Below, in pieces: positions 52,324-62,087 of a stretch of 64,000 bases of DNA. Source of the stretch: Sporosarcina luteola. Its GTDB lineage: Bacteria > Bacillota > Bacilli > Bacillales_A > Planococcaceae. The notes beneath the pieces were generated by a model, which searched no databases, had not been told where the DNA came from, and saw only the letters and a list, made by a program, of their open reading frames with translations. The DNA is taken from the NCBI GenBank assembly GCA_014204635.1, contig JACHLS010000017.1, forward strand, positions 16,352 to 80,351. Reading direction: 5' to 3'. A program made the translations under genes and the position numbers. Position 1 is the stretch's first letter; the number at the start of each line of letters is the position of its first letter.

Positions 52324-53916
52324 TCAGGCGTTCGCTTGTTTGACTGCTACGAATTGATCGATAAAATATTGCGGATTCAATTTTTCACCCGTCGTTTTTT
52401 CGATTTTTTCATTCCACGCGTACAAGGCACCTGGCTTAAAATAATCCTCGATTAAATAACTCCCGACTTCTGGCGTGAACAGGTCGGCCGAAATATTGTT
52501 TCTGATATATGCTTCCAATTGAGATGTCGTCAATTCACCGAGCAAGTAGTTCTGGTAATAAACCGGGACGAGCGTGAAATGGATTTTCGCTGCCCAGTGC
52601 GGATAGTCCACATTTTCAGGCGGATTCACGAACTGGATGTCTTTGACGAGCTTCCACCATAATGTATTCAAGTCCTGGTCAGGGTTCTCATAAAGCTCCC
52701 GCTCAAAGTAGGAAAATGTCATGATCCAACGTCCTGCAATCAACATTTGCCGACGTAGCGATTTTTCAATGAGAGGCGTCAGATTCTCGACTTCAGCTTC
52801 CTCAATCTCCAAGAAACGATTCAGCCATTCCGGATTTTTCCCGAACCGGCCGTACAACATGGCGATCGCTTCTGTCGTTAAAATATGGGAACATGTCCGC
52901 AAAAGGAACGGCAGATTGGTATCGACATATTTAAAGTAGACAGCATGGCCGAATTCGTGCAAGGTCGTGCAAGACCAATAGTCAGACGGTACGTTGTTGC
53001 AGAGGACGCGTACATCCCCTTCGCGGTCGATATCCGTGCAGAAAGCATGTTGGTTTTTCTTGTCGCGCGGATACAGATCGCTCTTCGCCAGCATATCTGT
53101 AATATCCATGCCCATGCTTTCAAACGTCTTAATCGTCAGTTGCTCGAGATCTTTCCCCTCGTAAAATTGATCCAAGTCAAGCTCCTTCATTGGAGGCGCT
53201 TCTTGGAAGAACGGATCTGCATAATGCCACGGACGCAGTTCATCTAAGGAGATGCCGAACCGTTCTGCAAGTTCCGTGTCCATTTCCAACTTCATGTCAC
53301 GGAATGGCTCATCCGACAAAGCTTTCAATTGATCAAAAATTGAAAAGACTTCATCGCGGTCCAGCTCCTGCAGAGCAAAGCTCATTTGGTGATAGTTATT
53401 ATATCCGAGAGAACGCGCCACTTCATTCCGCTTTTTAACGAGCGTCAATAGCTTCTCTTCTACTTCTTTTCCAATCTGCTTGCTCGCATGCCAAGCTTCT
53501 TCGCGTTCAGCTACGTCATTGCTTTTCACTAAAATTTGGCGGACATCATTCTCGGAGACTTCTTTTTCGCCGATTGTCGCACGAAACGTATTGAAGAGTC
53601 CCACTAATTCTGTCGAGCGTTCGACCATCTCTTTCAAATCACTTTCCGCTACTTGATTTTCCTCCATGCCGTTATACAGTCCTTCAAGTTGGCGGCGCTG
53701 AGCTTCTGTCAAATCCTCTTGTTTTAAGTACGCTTTTACTTGTTCAAAACGTTTAGGATCGGCGTAGTATAGATGATAAGCTGTGGATGCTTCAACTTTT
53801 TTTTGATTCCATTCTTCCTCGCCTGTTGTTGCTGCCATCCAGGAACTCGATGTGCTAGCGATATGTAAATCTTGAATTGCTTCGTTCTGTTCTCGCAAAA
53901 ACTGTTCAACCGTCAT
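52324..53916 (-). CDS. M2/M3-like zinc metallopeptidase (peptidyl-dipeptidase type)
   Basis: 530 residues from ATG 53916 with AAAGGGGAA upstream. All-helical gluzincin with H320-E-F-G-H324 and the third zinc ligand E349 (TTEAIAM), a 24-residue spacing as in ACE-type (M2) and related enzymes. No signal peptide, so cytoplasmic, likely trimming oligopeptides. Assignment to M2 rather than M3 is by overall sequence feel. It is monocistronic with a terminator. Confidence 0.75.
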   Translation of the reverse strand: MTVEQFLREQNEAIQDLHIASTSSSWMAATTGEEEWNQKKVEASTAYHLYYADPKRFEQVKAYLKQEDLTEAQRRQLEGLYNGMEENQVAESDLKEMVERSTELVGLFNTFRATIGEKEVSENDVRQILVKSNDVAEREEAWHASKQIGKEVEEKLLTLVKKRNEVARSLGYNNYHQMSFALQELDRDEVFSIFDQLKALSDEPFRDMKLEMDTELAERFGISLDELRPWHYADPFFQEAPPMKELDLDQFYEGKDLEQLTIKTFESMGMDITDMLAKSDLYPRDKKNQHAFCTDIDREGDVRVLCNNVPSDYWSCTTLHEFGHAVYFKYVDTNLPFLLRTCSHILTTEAIAMLYGRFGKNPEWLNRFLEIEEAEVENLTPLIEKSLRRQMLIAGRWIMTFSYFERELYENPDQDLNTLWWKLVKDIQFVNPPENVDYPHWAAKIHFTLVPVYYQNYLLGELTTSQLEAYIRNNISADLFTPEVGSYLIEDYFKPGALYAWNEKIEKTTGEKLNPQYFIDQFVAVKQANA

Positions 53917-54061
53917 GTTCATTTCCCCTTTTTGCATAATATCTTACTTCTCCTTCTTCGCTAAAGGTTAAGAATAACCCTCTTTAAATACTTGTGATAA
54001 TCTGATCAGACAAAAATAGAGCAGAAAATGTCAATTCTCCGCTTGAATCATTATAATTCCC

Positions 54062-54703
54062 TCATTTTAGTTTCTCTCGTATATCGCGCAAAGTAATATC
54101 GCCTTCATTTTTAAAGTCCGGCGAATAAACGCCATTGCCTCTGTGAATGTATTTTGAGTTGGGGGTGAAAAGAAAGTACTGTTCTTTCGTAAAACCTTCC
54201 GGTACCTGGGTCATCTCTGCCGGTTGTTCAAGTCTAAACAGTAAAACCTCTTCGTTTACCGTCAAAGACTCCATCTCGCTTACATGGACAAAGTTTCCTA
54301 TGCGGCCGCCTATATGCCGAACTACGATCATGTCATAATCTAATTTGTTTTCCCCTAGATACTCATCTACTTGAATGACAACATCCGTGTGAAGATAATT
54401 GTATCCATGAGAACGTGCATCAACGATTCCAGAATCCACTAAATCATTCGTTTCAACCGATTCTAGAATGGCTGCCACTTTCCCTTTCAAAATGATGGTG
54501 TTGGATAAACCGATTTGCTTGTTAACATCCAAATCCTCTGTATAAAATGTTTGCTTAGTAAATAAATCATTGGTATTCACTTCAACGAATGTAGTTTGAT
54601 CGCCTTCTCTTAATCTTTCTTTGTTCATCGCAACTATTAAACCTGAAACTGAAATAGCGATCAGCAAACAAAGAAAGCAAATAATAATTGTTTTCTTCCG
54701 CAA
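54062..54703 (-). CDS. Secreted or membrane-anchored protein, unknown
   Basis: 213 residues, TTG start behind AGGAGGAG. One N-terminal hydrophobic segment (about 5-25) acts as signal or anchor; the rest is a mixed alpha/beta extracellular domain without recognised motif. It lies 24 bases after a short upstream ORF, and no terminator is evident. Confidence 0.55.
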   Translation of the reverse strand: MRKKTIIICFLCLLIAISVSGLIVAMNKERLREGDQTTFVEVNTNDLFTKQTFYTEDLDVNKQIGLSNTIILKGKVAAILESVETNDLVDSGIVDARSHGYNYLHTDVVIQVDEYLGENKLDYDMIVVRHIGGRIGNFVHVSEMESLTVNEEVLLFRLEQPAEMTQVPEGFTKEQYFLFTPNSKYIHRGNGVYSPDFKNEGDITLRDIREKLK

Positions 54704-54727
54704 TGCTTCTCCTCCTATCTATCCTCC

Positions 54728-54919
54728 TTATTCCCTGGGCATCTTAATGGTCTTCGGTTGTATCATCCGGTACTTATCATTGATTGGCAAATCACCACCC
54801 GATCTTTTCCGAATCAATCTAGATCTAATTTCAGTAATTGGACTCTTGATCTCACAACTCATCTGTTGATTGGAATAAAGCAATGTTTGGAGATGTGGTT
54901 GCTCCATTGTTCCAATCAA
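54728..54919 (-). CDS. Short basic ORF upstream of the secreted protein gene, doubtful
   Basis: 63 residues if started at TTG 54919, which has GCGAGGAG about 10 bases upstream. Basic, with IRSRLIRKRSGGDLP in the middle, no membrane segment and no recognised family. The close spacing to the next gene on the strand supports a small operon; the unusual start and lack of homologues keep confidence low. The spacer 54920-55325 shows no other gene. Confidence 0.35.
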   Translation of the reverse strand: MIGTMEQPHLQTLLYSNQQMSCEIKSPITEIRSRLIRKRSGGDLPINDKYRMIQPKTIKMPRE

Positions 54920-55325
54920 TTCATCGTGTCTCCTCGCACCTCTATATTTTGATGGTTTTACAGTCAACTTCCATAGGTCTGAAATGTAAAGTATCTAAGC
55001 TGCATATTATGCTGATCAGATCGCTGTATGAGTTAAAAAAATGATAGAGGACTATATGGGGCAAACAACATATTGTTTAGGGAGAACAAAATACATATAA
55101 GTAAACCATAGCATTAAATCATTCAGAATAATAACTAAATATATAGCAACTCTCAAATATATTGGTCGCTACTATGAAACGGTATGCCTTTCGACTTCCA
55201 GTTTTAGTATAGAAAAGCTATGATAAAGATTCTAGTAGAAAGATTTAGAATGATGATCTGTTGTAGAGGACTTTCTAAATAAAGGAAAAGCAACAATGCC
55301 ACCAAGAGAAAGGAGAAGTAATTCA

Positions 55326-55880
55326 ATGAAGAGATATGTCATTCTAACAGTTGGAAAAACACATAGCGGTAAAACGACCTTTGCGAGAGACTTGGAACAG
55401 TGGGTATCCAAATCGGTCGTCATCGATCAGGACAATCATGCCGCCTTCATCAATAGATATTACTCGAAATTGCTGCCGAGGACTGGGCCGAATGTATTGA
55501 AATATACCGTCAGTCAAGCAATAGTCGATTATGCTATGCATCAGACGGATTTGCATTTGATCATCTGCAATTCAAATCGGAGCCGAACAGGACGGGAGCA
55601 GCTGTTATCCTATTTTCATAACAATGGCTTCCGGTCGATTCTCGTTAACTTCGACATGCCAGATGCCATCTTAGAGGAACGAGTAGCCAAAACGAAACGC
55701 GATACGGATATTTTCCGCAGTGCCGCTACTTTTGAGGAGGTTCTTTCCCGGCAACAGGCAGATTCCTCCAAAAGTGATATAGTACCACCGACTGATGGTG
55801 AAGCGGACCATTTGTTCACCATTCAACAGGAGAATGATGTTCCGTTTATCATTCAGGAAATTTGCAATCTACTAGAGTGA
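55326..55880 (+). CDS. P-loop ATPase/kinase, zeta-toxin-like fold
   Basis: 184 residues from ATG 55326 (AAAGGAG upstream). Walker A is GKTHSGKTT at residues 9-17, then DQDNHAAF as a possible substrate-binding Asp region, a LIICNSNRSRTGR strand and a lid segment with several Arg (EERVAKTKRDTD). This is the layout of small AAA-type kinases (polynucleotide or nucleoside kinases). It is followed 34 bases on by a NUDIX gene, with which it may form an operon. Confidence 0.7.
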   Translation: MKRYVILTVGKTHSGKTTFARDLEQWVSKSVVIDQDNHAAFINRYYSKLLPRTGPNVLKYTVSQAIVDYAMHQTDLHLIICNSNRSRTGREQLLSYFHNNGFRSILVNFDMPDAILEERVAKTKRDTDIFRSAATFEEVLSRQQADSSKSDIVPPTDGEADHLFTIQQENDVPFIIQEICNLLE

Positions 55881-55914
55881 GTACATGATGTACAAGAAAC
55901 AGGAGGATGTTGCA

Positions 55915-56385
55915 ATGTCAGGATTTCACCATCTAGCACGAGGCGTTTTAGTAAGGGATAACCGTGTATTACTTGGAAGAGCGAAAGGTTACGTCAATGT
56001 ATTCTTGCCTGGAGGCCATGTTGATTTTGGGGAAAGTGCAAAAGACGCGCTCATTCGTGAAATGCAGGAAGAAATGGGGGTTGCTTGTACTGTCGGTGAT
56101 TTTCTAGGAATCGTGGAACATCATTGGATGAAAGGGGACGAGCTCCAATGTGAAGTGAACCAACTATTCATTATGGAATGCGATGCTCTGATGGGCAACA
56201 CGTTACCCCCTGCTCTCGAACCACATCTGACTTTCTTTTGGCGCCAAGCTGAGGAGCTGGAGGATTTGGAACCCTTCCCATTACGTGCGCTGATCCAGCA
56301 ATATATGAATGGTGCAAAGGACGTTTGGTGGGAGAGCACGATTTTTGATAAACAGCTGCGGACCGAGGATTATGAGGAAAGATAA
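55915..56385 (+). CDS. NUDIX hydrolase
   Basis: 156 residues from ATG 55915 with AGGAGG upstream. Intact NUDIX box GGHVDFGESAKDALIREMQEEMGV near residues 36-59 (G-x5-E-x7-RE-x2-EE-x-G). It hydrolyses a nucleoside diphosphate linked to another moiety; substrate unknown. In contrast to the broken NUDIX gene at 43.8 kb this copy looks functional. The P-loop kinase gene precedes it. Confidence 0.8.
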   Translation: MSGFHHLARGVLVRDNRVLLGRAKGYVNVFLPGGHVDFGESAKDALIREMQEEMGVACTVGDFLGIVEHHWMKGDELQCEVNQLFIMECDALMGNTLPPALEPHLTFFWRQAEELEDLEPFPLRALIQQYMNGAKDVWWESTIFDKQLRTEDYEER

Positions 56386-56437
56386 AACTTCTAAAGAACA
56401 GCCATGTAGATAGCTTATTACTTTCTATAAATACTCT

Positions 56438-56476
56438 TAGCACACTTCTTATCCTTTTTGGAAGTGTGTTTTTTGT
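56438..56476 (+). terminator. Terminator after the NUDIX gene
   Basis: CACACTTC and GAAGTGTG arms followed by T6. Confidence 0.7.
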
Positions 56477-56527
56477 TGCATAAAATGACCAACCACTATA
56501 CAATGAATATAAATAATTAATATTCAT
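56475..56527 (+). promoter_or_regulatory. Promoter and operator palindrome of the tetR-ABC operon
   Basis: TTGCAT, 17 bases, TACAAT, then a perfect inverted repeat ATGAATAT-N9-ATATTCAT (56503-56527) directly over and behind the -10. It is the likely binding site of the TetR protein encoded next. Confidence 0.65.
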
Positions 56528-56552
56528 AGGTTCATAGAGAGGTGTAGTGAGG

Positions 56553-57167
56553 ATGGCTAGAAAGTTTTCAGACCAAGAAAAACAAGTAATTAAACATCAA
56601 TTATTCAACGAAGGAAAATTTTTATTTGAAACATATGGCCCGCAAAAAACAAATATTGGTGAACTTACGAAGAAAGTCGGGGTGGCCCAGGGTACTTTTT
56701 ATCAATTTTATTCTTCAAAGGAGGAATTATATTTCGAAGTCATTGAACAAGAGGAAAAGATGATCCAAACAAAGTTGCGTAATAAGATTGAGGATTTACC
56801 TGTATTAACGAAGAAGGATTTTGAGGATTTTCTTCACACTGCGGAACAGTCGTTGAGTAATAGCCCTATTATCAAACAGCTGTATGATGAAAATATAATG
56901 GCTTGGCTCATGAGAAAAGTGCCCACAGAAAAGCTGACGACTAATACACAGCAAGATTTGGAATTTTTCTTGCCACTCATAGAACGTTGGCAATTTGCTG
57001 GCCAAATGAGGCCTCTTGCTCCCAAGATCATTATTAATATGATTCGGTCTCTCATTTTATTGGCCTTTCAACGTAACAAAATTGGAGAAGAAGTGTATGA
57101 AGAAACAATGAGCCAATTCATAACAATGATGGCAGAACACCTTGTTATTGAGGAGGAGAACAAGTGA
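56553..57167 (+). CDS. TetR family transcriptional regulator of the ABC exporter operon
   Basis: 204 residues from ATG 56553 with GAGGTG 8 bases upstream. N-terminal helix-turn-helix (LFETYGPQKTNIGELTKKVGVAQGTFYQFYSSKEELYFEVI). It is the first gene of the operon; its stop overlaps the ATPase start as GTGA. It probably represses its own operon through the upstream palindrome. Confidence 0.85.
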   Translation: MARKFSDQEKQVIKHQLFNEGKFLFETYGPQKTNIGELTKKVGVAQGTFYQFYSSKEELYFEVIEQEEKMIQTKLRNKIEDLPVLTKKDFEDFLHTAEQSLSNSPIIKQLYDENIMAWLMRKVPTEKLTTNTQQDLEFFLPLIERWQFAGQMRPLAPKIIINMIRSLILLAFQRNKIGEEVYEETMSQFITMMAEHLVIEEENK

Positions 57168-58018
57168 TTACCGTTAATAATTTGGAATTTACCTATCCGA
57201 AGTCAACTTCACAGACGATTAGAGGAATCACGTTTTCTATTCATCCAGGAGAAATTTTTGGCTTTCTAGGCCCCTCTGGCGCTGGGAAGAGTACGTTGCA
57301 AAATATTCTCATTGGCATGTTGAAAGGCTATAGAGGCGACGTTTATATAGGTGAACAGGAGCTACGGACCATTCATCGGGATTTTTTCAAAAACATTGGT
57401 GTTGCCTTTGAATTTCCTAACTTTTATTCTAAATTTACTGTTTTAGAAAATCTACATTTCTTCGGTTCGTTGTACTCAAAACAATTAAAAGATCCTTTCT
57501 CATTACTTGCTATGGTTGGCTTGGAGGATCACCTGCATACTCGGTTTTCGTATTTATCAAAAGGAATGAAAATGCGTTTGAATTTTTGCCGTGCTTTATT
57601 ACACGATCCTTCAATATTATTTCTCGATGAACCGACTTCCGGTTTGGATCCCAGAAACAAAGAAGTAATGAAAGAAATGATTCGAAAGCAACAAGAGGAA
57701 GGGAAAACGATTATATTGACCACACATGACATGCAGGTCGCGGATGATTTGTGTAATCGAGTGGCATTTATTGTGGATGGGCAAATTAAGCTAATCGACA
57801 CTCCTAGAAACTTGAAATTGCAGTACGGCAAGCGAATTGTGCGTATAGAGTATAGAGACAATGCCACGTTAACCAATTGGGACTTTGATTTACAAAGGAT
57901 TGGTTCCGATCCTGCATTTCTGAATTTGATTCAAAAGAAGGAAATAGAAACAATCCATTCTCAAGAGACCACTTTGGGTAAAGTTTTCATTGATGTAACA
58001 GGAACGGCATTGATATGA
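57164..58018 (+). CDS. ABC exporter ATP-binding protein
   Basis: 284 residues, GTG start overlapping the tetR stop. Walker A GPSGAGKS near residues 38-45, signature LSKGMKMR near 132 and Walker B ILFLDEPTSGLDP. DrrA/CcmA-like export ATPase. Its stop overlaps the first permease as ATGA. Together with the next two genes it forms a drug- or peptide-type exporter of one ATPase and two permeases. Confidence 0.85.
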   Translation: MITVNNLEFTYPKSTSQTIRGITFSIHPGEIFGFLGPSGAGKSTLQNILIGMLKGYRGDVYIGEQELRTIHRDFFKNIGVAFEFPNFYSKFTVLENLHFFGSLYSKQLKDPFSLLAMVGLEDHLHTRFSYLSKGMKMRLNFCRALLHDPSILFLDEPTSGLDPRNKEVMKEMIRKQQEEGKTIILTTHDMQVADDLCNRVAFIVDGQIKLIDTPRNLKLQYGKRIVRIEYRDNATLTNWDFDLQRIGSDPAFLNLIQKKEIETIHSQETTLGKVFIDVTGTALI

Positions 58019-58719
58019 AACTGCTGAATTTATTGGTAAATGACATGAAGTTTCACTTGCGCCATGGTTTCTATATAGCCTATATCGTTTTAACAGCGAT
58101 GCTTCTAGGGATTCTTTCTCTTTTTCCAGAAATCATTAAAGAACAGGCAGCCATTATTCTCACAATTACAGAAATTGGTTCGTTCGGTTCTACTTTCATT
58201 GCAGCTACGATCATTTTGGAAAAAGAACAAAAACTATACGATACGCTATTCATTACTCCACTCTCCATTCATTCTTTTATACAAGCAAAAGTGATGGCGT
58301 TATCCATTCCGGCTTTGCTCAGTGGAATGATTCTATTCGCAAATTCCTTTGGTGTTAGAGCAATTACACCTGAATTCATTATTGGAGTCATGTTAACTTC
58401 TATACTTTTTAGTTTACTCGGTTTCGCTTTAGCCACTCGGTGCGATAGCATCAATGGTTTTATCCTCCTAGCTGCACCTTTTGGTCTTCTATTCGTAGGA
58501 TTGCCGCTCGTTCATGACTTACGCCTGTTGCAAGTTCCATTCAACTCCTATCTTCCAACGCAAGGTGCGATTCAATTAATTCGGGCAAGTTTTGAGGAAG
58601 CGCATTGGAAAGATAGTCTTCGTTCAATTTTTTCGCTTTCTGTCTGGATTGCTCTATTTTATATATGGGCGAAACGTTGGTTTTCTAATACTATCGTTTG
58701 GAAGGGGGATTCCAGATGA
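58015..58719 (+). CDS. ABC-2 exporter permease, first
   Basis: 234 residues with about six hydrophobic helices (starting HGFYIAYIVLTAMLLGILSLF). No signal peptide. ATGA overlaps at both ends tie it to the ATPase and the second permease. This layout is like that of fluoroquinolone-type or bacteriocin-immunity ABC exporters; the substrate is unknown. Confidence 0.8.
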   Translation: MKLLNLLVNDMKFHLRHGFYIAYIVLTAMLLGILSLFPEIIKEQAAIILTITEIGSFGSTFIAATIILEKEQKLYDTLFITPLSIHSFIQAKVMALSIPALLSGMILFANSFGVRAITPEFIIGVMLTSILFSLLGFALATRCDSINGFILLAAPFGLLFVGLPLVHDLRLLQVPFNSYLPTQGAIQLIRASFEEAHWKDSLRSIFSLSVWIALFYIWAKRWFSNTIVWKGDSR

Positions 58720-59444
58720 TTAAAAAAGTTGCCTCCCTGGCTCATTCAGATCTTAAAAACATACGTACTGACCCTATGCTGTTATTAGCTTTCATTGGTC
58801 CACTCATTTTAATTGTCGTATACCACACGGGCATTCCAGTTGGCTTGTCGATGCTTACATCACAGTTCAATGTAGATATGAGGCTCTATGAAAAACTGTC
58901 ATTTTTAGTTTTTCTCTTCATGCTTCCGTTGATAACTGGAATGTTAGGTGGATTTTTGATGTTGGAGGAGAAGGAATCACAGTTGATCACCTATTACTCC
59001 ATCACTCCGTTAGGTCATAAGGGATATGTATTGTTCCGATTGACGGTCCCATTTCTCATCACCTTCATTTCTGTTCTTTTGTTTATGAAGTTTTCCCACT
59101 TCTCATCGATGCCGATAATATGGTTTGTCTTCACCGCAATTATCACCTCGATGTTAGCTCCACTCATTTCATTAGGTTTGGCATCGTTTGCCACGACACG
59201 TGTGGATGGTTTTGCCTTAAGTAAAATGTCCAGCCTTTTAATTGTTTCCCCATTTATCATATTTCTTGTTCCATCAGGCATGCAATGGATCGGAGGTGTG
59301 CTGCCGACATTTTGGATAACAAAGCTATTCCAAAGCGCTTGGAGCAATCCTTCCGAATTTATCGTTCATCTAGTTGTTTCAATATGCGTCCATCTCATCG
59401 TGTTGCTTTTTTTATACAGAAGATTTTCGAGACAGATAGCTTAA
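58716..59444 (+). CDS. ABC-2 exporter permease, second
   Basis: 242 residues from ATG 58716 (GGGGGA upstream), about six helices. It overlaps the first permease by four bases and is the last gene of the operon. There is no strong terminator before the T-box region that follows. Confidence 0.8.
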   Translation: MIKKVASLAHSDLKNIRTDPMLLLAFIGPLILIVVYHTGIPVGLSMLTSQFNVDMRLYEKLSFLVFLFMLPLITGMLGGFLMLEEKESQLITYYSITPLGHKGYVLFRLTVPFLITFISVLLFMKFSHFSSMPIIWFVFTAIITSMLAPLISLGLASFATTRVDGFALSKMSSLLIVSPFIIFLVPSGMQWIGGVLPTFWITKLFQSAWSNPSEFIVHLVVSICVHLIVLLFLYRRFSRQIA

Positions 59445-59466
59445 GAAATTAAAAAACTAGAAATGA

Positions 59467-59495
59467 TTTACATGACAACATAATTCATATATGAT
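59467..59495 (+). promoter_or_regulatory. Promoter of the T-box leader
   Basis: TTTACA at 59467-59472, 17 bases, TATGAT at 59490-59495. Confidence 0.55.
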
Positions 59496-59504
59496 AGACG
59501 ACAA

Positions 59505-59778
59505 TACGAAACGTAATGAAGAGGAGAGTACATGCATCTATCCTTCACAGAGAGCCTCGGCGGGTGGGAAGAGGTAAGGAGGATGTATGGAAACAAGTCT
59601 CTGAGCGGCATATGGGAACCAGCAAAGGGGATCATGTGACGGGAACTCCCGTTATAGAGGAAGGGTATAGGTTTTGTACCTGAAGAGGGTAAGTATGACG
59701 GCATATTTGCTAAATAGGGGTGGCACCACGGCTGCAAACTCGTCCCCAAGACATTTTGTCTTGGAGACGGGTTTTTTA
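59505..59778 (+). ncRNA. T-box leader upstream of an MFS gene
   Basis: Stem I elements: AGTA (59527) opposite GAA (59590), forming the loop E; upper helix CATGCATC/GATGTATG; AGAGAGC bulge; and the GGTGGGAAG apical loop. The T-box GGGGTGGCACCACGG lies at 59717-59731. A terminator CGTCCCCAAGAC/GTCTTGGAGACG follows with T6 at 59771. The codon directly after GAA is ACA (59593-59595), pointing to threonyl-tRNA; AAC (Asn) one base earlier is an alternative. Confidence 0.85.
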
Positions 59779-59812
59779 TTTTGCCAAAAATTTAAGGGGG
59801 ATGATTGTTTTG

Positions 59813-61033
59813 ATGAAAGAAATTAAGCATTGGAAGGAGCCTTCTTTGTTACTTTCGGGAATTGGAATTGCCACAATCGGAGAATGGATTTATTTCATTT
59901 CTTTCAATTTGATCATTTTTTCGATGACGGGTTCTGCACTGGCTGTCACTATTTTATACATCTTGAAGCCGCTTGCCTCCCTATTCACGAATGTATGGGC
60001 AGGGACCTTAGTGGATCAGGTGAATAAGCGACGATTGATGGTGACACTCGACCTTTTTCGCGCCTGTCTCATTGCACTCTTACCGTGGCTGTCATCCCTT
60101 CCGCTCATTTACGCAGTCGTTTTCGTGATCAACATTGCAAGCGCCATATTTAGCCCAACTTCTATGACCTATATTACAAAATTAATTCCTGAAGAAAGAA
60201 GAAAAAGGTTCAACTCTTTTTATAGTTTAATCACATCGGGCGCCTTCCTGATCGGCCCGGCTGTCGCAGGATTGCTGTTTATGGTGAGTACACCAATCAT
60301 AGCCGTCTATGTGAATGCAGTCGCTCTGCTTGTTTCCGCACTCATCACCATGCGGTTGCCGGATGTGGATGACCATACCGCGTCTATGGAACGATTGTCT
60401 TATCATATGGTGAAGAACGATTGGATGCATGTGATCCGTTTTAGCCGAAAATCCCCTTATATCGTTTTGATTTATACACTTTTTACGTCAGTCATGATCG
60501 TTGCGGCCAGTGCGGTGGACTCATTGGAAGCATCCTTCGCGAAGGAAGTGCTTTTACTAACTGACAGTGAATATGGATTTCTCGTTTCCATCGCTGGAGG
60601 CGGCATTGTAGGCGGTGCGTTGCTGAATTCACTGCTCGTCCAAAAAACGAGAACGCCTTATTTGATTGGCTTCGGTTCGCTGCTCGTTTCTACCGGCTAT
60701 CTCATGTACGCCTTTTCGGCATCATTATCGATGGCAGCAATCGGCTTTTTCTTCCTTGCCTTTTTTATCGCGTTTGCTAATACAGGATTTCTGACTTTTT
60801 ATCAACATAATATTCCCACCCACTTGTTGGGCCGGGTCATTAGCTTTTATCAATTCGCTCAATCGATCCTCACTATGGTATTGACGGGATTGCTCGGGAT
60901 GTTGGCAGAATTCGCTTCCATTCAAATCGCTGTCATTTCGGGGGTCCTAATCATGTTTGTCCTATCCATTGTTCTGTGCGGCTATTCACTATTGCCATCC
61001 AAAAAGGTTTATTACAAAATGGATACCTATTGA
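59813..61033 (+). CDS. MFS transporter under T-box control
   Basis: 406 residues from ATG 59813 (TTG 59810 possible) behind AAGGGGG. About 12 helices. Motif A reads GTLVDQVNKRRLM and the layout is MefA/MFS_3-like, a group rich in drug exporters. Expression should rise when the cognate tRNA is uncharged, which suggests a role in amino acid transport or in escape from an inhibitor of a tRNA synthetase. The substrate is open. Confidence 0.8.
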   Translation: MKEIKHWKEPSLLLSGIGIATIGEWIYFISFNLIIFSMTGSALAVTILYILKPLASLFTNVWAGTLVDQVNKRRLMVTLDLFRACLIALLPWLSSLPLIYAVVFVINIASAIFSPTSMTYITKLIPEERRKRFNSFYSLITSGAFLIGPAVAGLLFMVSTPIIAVYVNAVALLVSALITMRLPDVDDHTASMERLSYHMVKNDWMHVIRFSRKSPYIVLIYTLFTSVMIVAASAVDSLEASFAKEVLLLTDSEYGFLVSIAGGGIVGGALLNSLLVQKTRTPYLIGFGSLLVSTGYLMYAFSASLSMAAIGFFFLAFFIAFANTGFLTFYQHNIPTHLLGRVISFYQFAQSILTMVLTGLLGMLAEFASIQIAVISGVLIMFVLSIVLCGYSLLPSKKVYYKMDTY

Positions 61034-61100
61034 CGAAATCAGAACTATCATGCTATGAATAGACTAGTTTGACTAGGTAAATTTGAAAGGATTTGACAGA

Positions 61101-62000
61101 GTGATAGATATTGCAATACGCCCGACTCCCGAACAACTACAGGCGTGGATTGAGGCATACGTTCCCGAAAAGGATCTGTTTTTCCTTGAAGCAGAGGACA
61201 TTTCCGTTCTACAAGATACTCTTACAGGCACTCTCGTTTTTCCGAGGAATGAATTCTTTTCCCATTCCTCCTATAATGGAATCCAAATGGTGAACAGCTA
61301 TACATACTGGACAATTTCGAAGCATGCTGGTTTTGTCATGGTCGCTCCACCTAACTGGGTCACAACTTTGGACCCGGCGAAAAGAGATGTTCTTTTCAAA
61401 CGACAAGTTGAATTAGGAAGAGGATTGACCGGTCCGCTGTCGCACTTCTCAGATCTTGGTGCACTTCCACAAGAGTATGTAATCGAAGTGAATGGCAAAC
61501 AACATGTTATTATGCAACGAGCATTATGGGGAACTTTGTCAAATGAAGCAAGAGAAGACTTGTTATGCACGATTGCGCAGCAATATGATGCATGGGATGC
61601 GAAGCCGATTCCTAGCATGTTACCTGTTCACCTGACTCCTTACGCCAATACGTTTGCTGCTACTTCCGGGGCTAATTGCTTGGCAGCTACTTTATTCGCA
61701 ATTAGCACGGAACCCGAATCCGAAGAATGGATCATCAACGAGTGGGTCCATAACCATACATTTGCTGAGCAACTGAAAATTGCCTCTTTCGTGAAAACGG
61801 AAGACCGCTTCGAAGGTGGCGATGTAGTCGCCTGGGTAAATGAGGAGGGCATAATTCAGCATGCGGCTTATTGCATAGAGGGCAGTTTGTTTTTCAACAA
61901 AAATGGTCAGACCTTTTTCAATCCGTGGAAAATTGTCGAATGGACTGAATTAGAAAATAATTGGAGTAGATATACTCCCCAGGTCTACCGGAAAATGTAG
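61101..62000 (+). CDS. Unknown protein with a C-terminal papain/NlpC-like segment
   Basis: About 299 residues from GTG 61101 (GAAAGGA 9 bases upstream); TTG 61083 is an alternative. The N-terminal ~170 residues are not recognised. The C-terminal half has GANCLAATLFAIS with Cys193, then GGDVVAWVNEEGIIQHAAYCIEG with His254 and FFNPWKIV. This order of a Cys at a helix start and a His in a strand after a GD-V segment is like NlpC/P60-type cysteine peptidases. No signal peptide. The catalytic call is tentative. Confidence 0.55.
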   Translation: MIDIAIRPTPEQLQAWIEAYVPEKDLFFLEAEDISVLQDTLTGTLVFPRNEFFSHSSYNGIQMVNSYTYWTISKHAGFVMVAPPNWVTTLDPAKRDVLFKRQVELGRGLTGPLSHFSDLGALPQEYVIEVNGKQHVIMQRALWGTLSNEAREDLLCTIAQQYDAWDAKPIPSMLPVHLTPYANTFAATSGANCLAATLFAISTEPESEEWIINEWVHNHTFAEQLKIASFVKTEDRFEGGDVVAWVNEEGIIQHAAYCIEGSLFFNKNGQTFFNPWKIVEWTELENNWSRYTPQVYRKM

Positions 62001-62029
62001 AGGTGCAGGGCGACTTCGCCCTGCACCTC
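62001..62029 (+). terminator. Perfect hairpin after the unknown gene
   Basis: AGGTGCAGGGCG and CGCCCTGCACCT form a 12-bp stem with a 4-base loop; weak T-tract follows. Confidence 0.7.
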
Positions 62030-62087
62030 GATTTATTTCAACAGAACTATTCATTTTGAACTCTCTTGTTTGTCCTACCCTCGTGTT

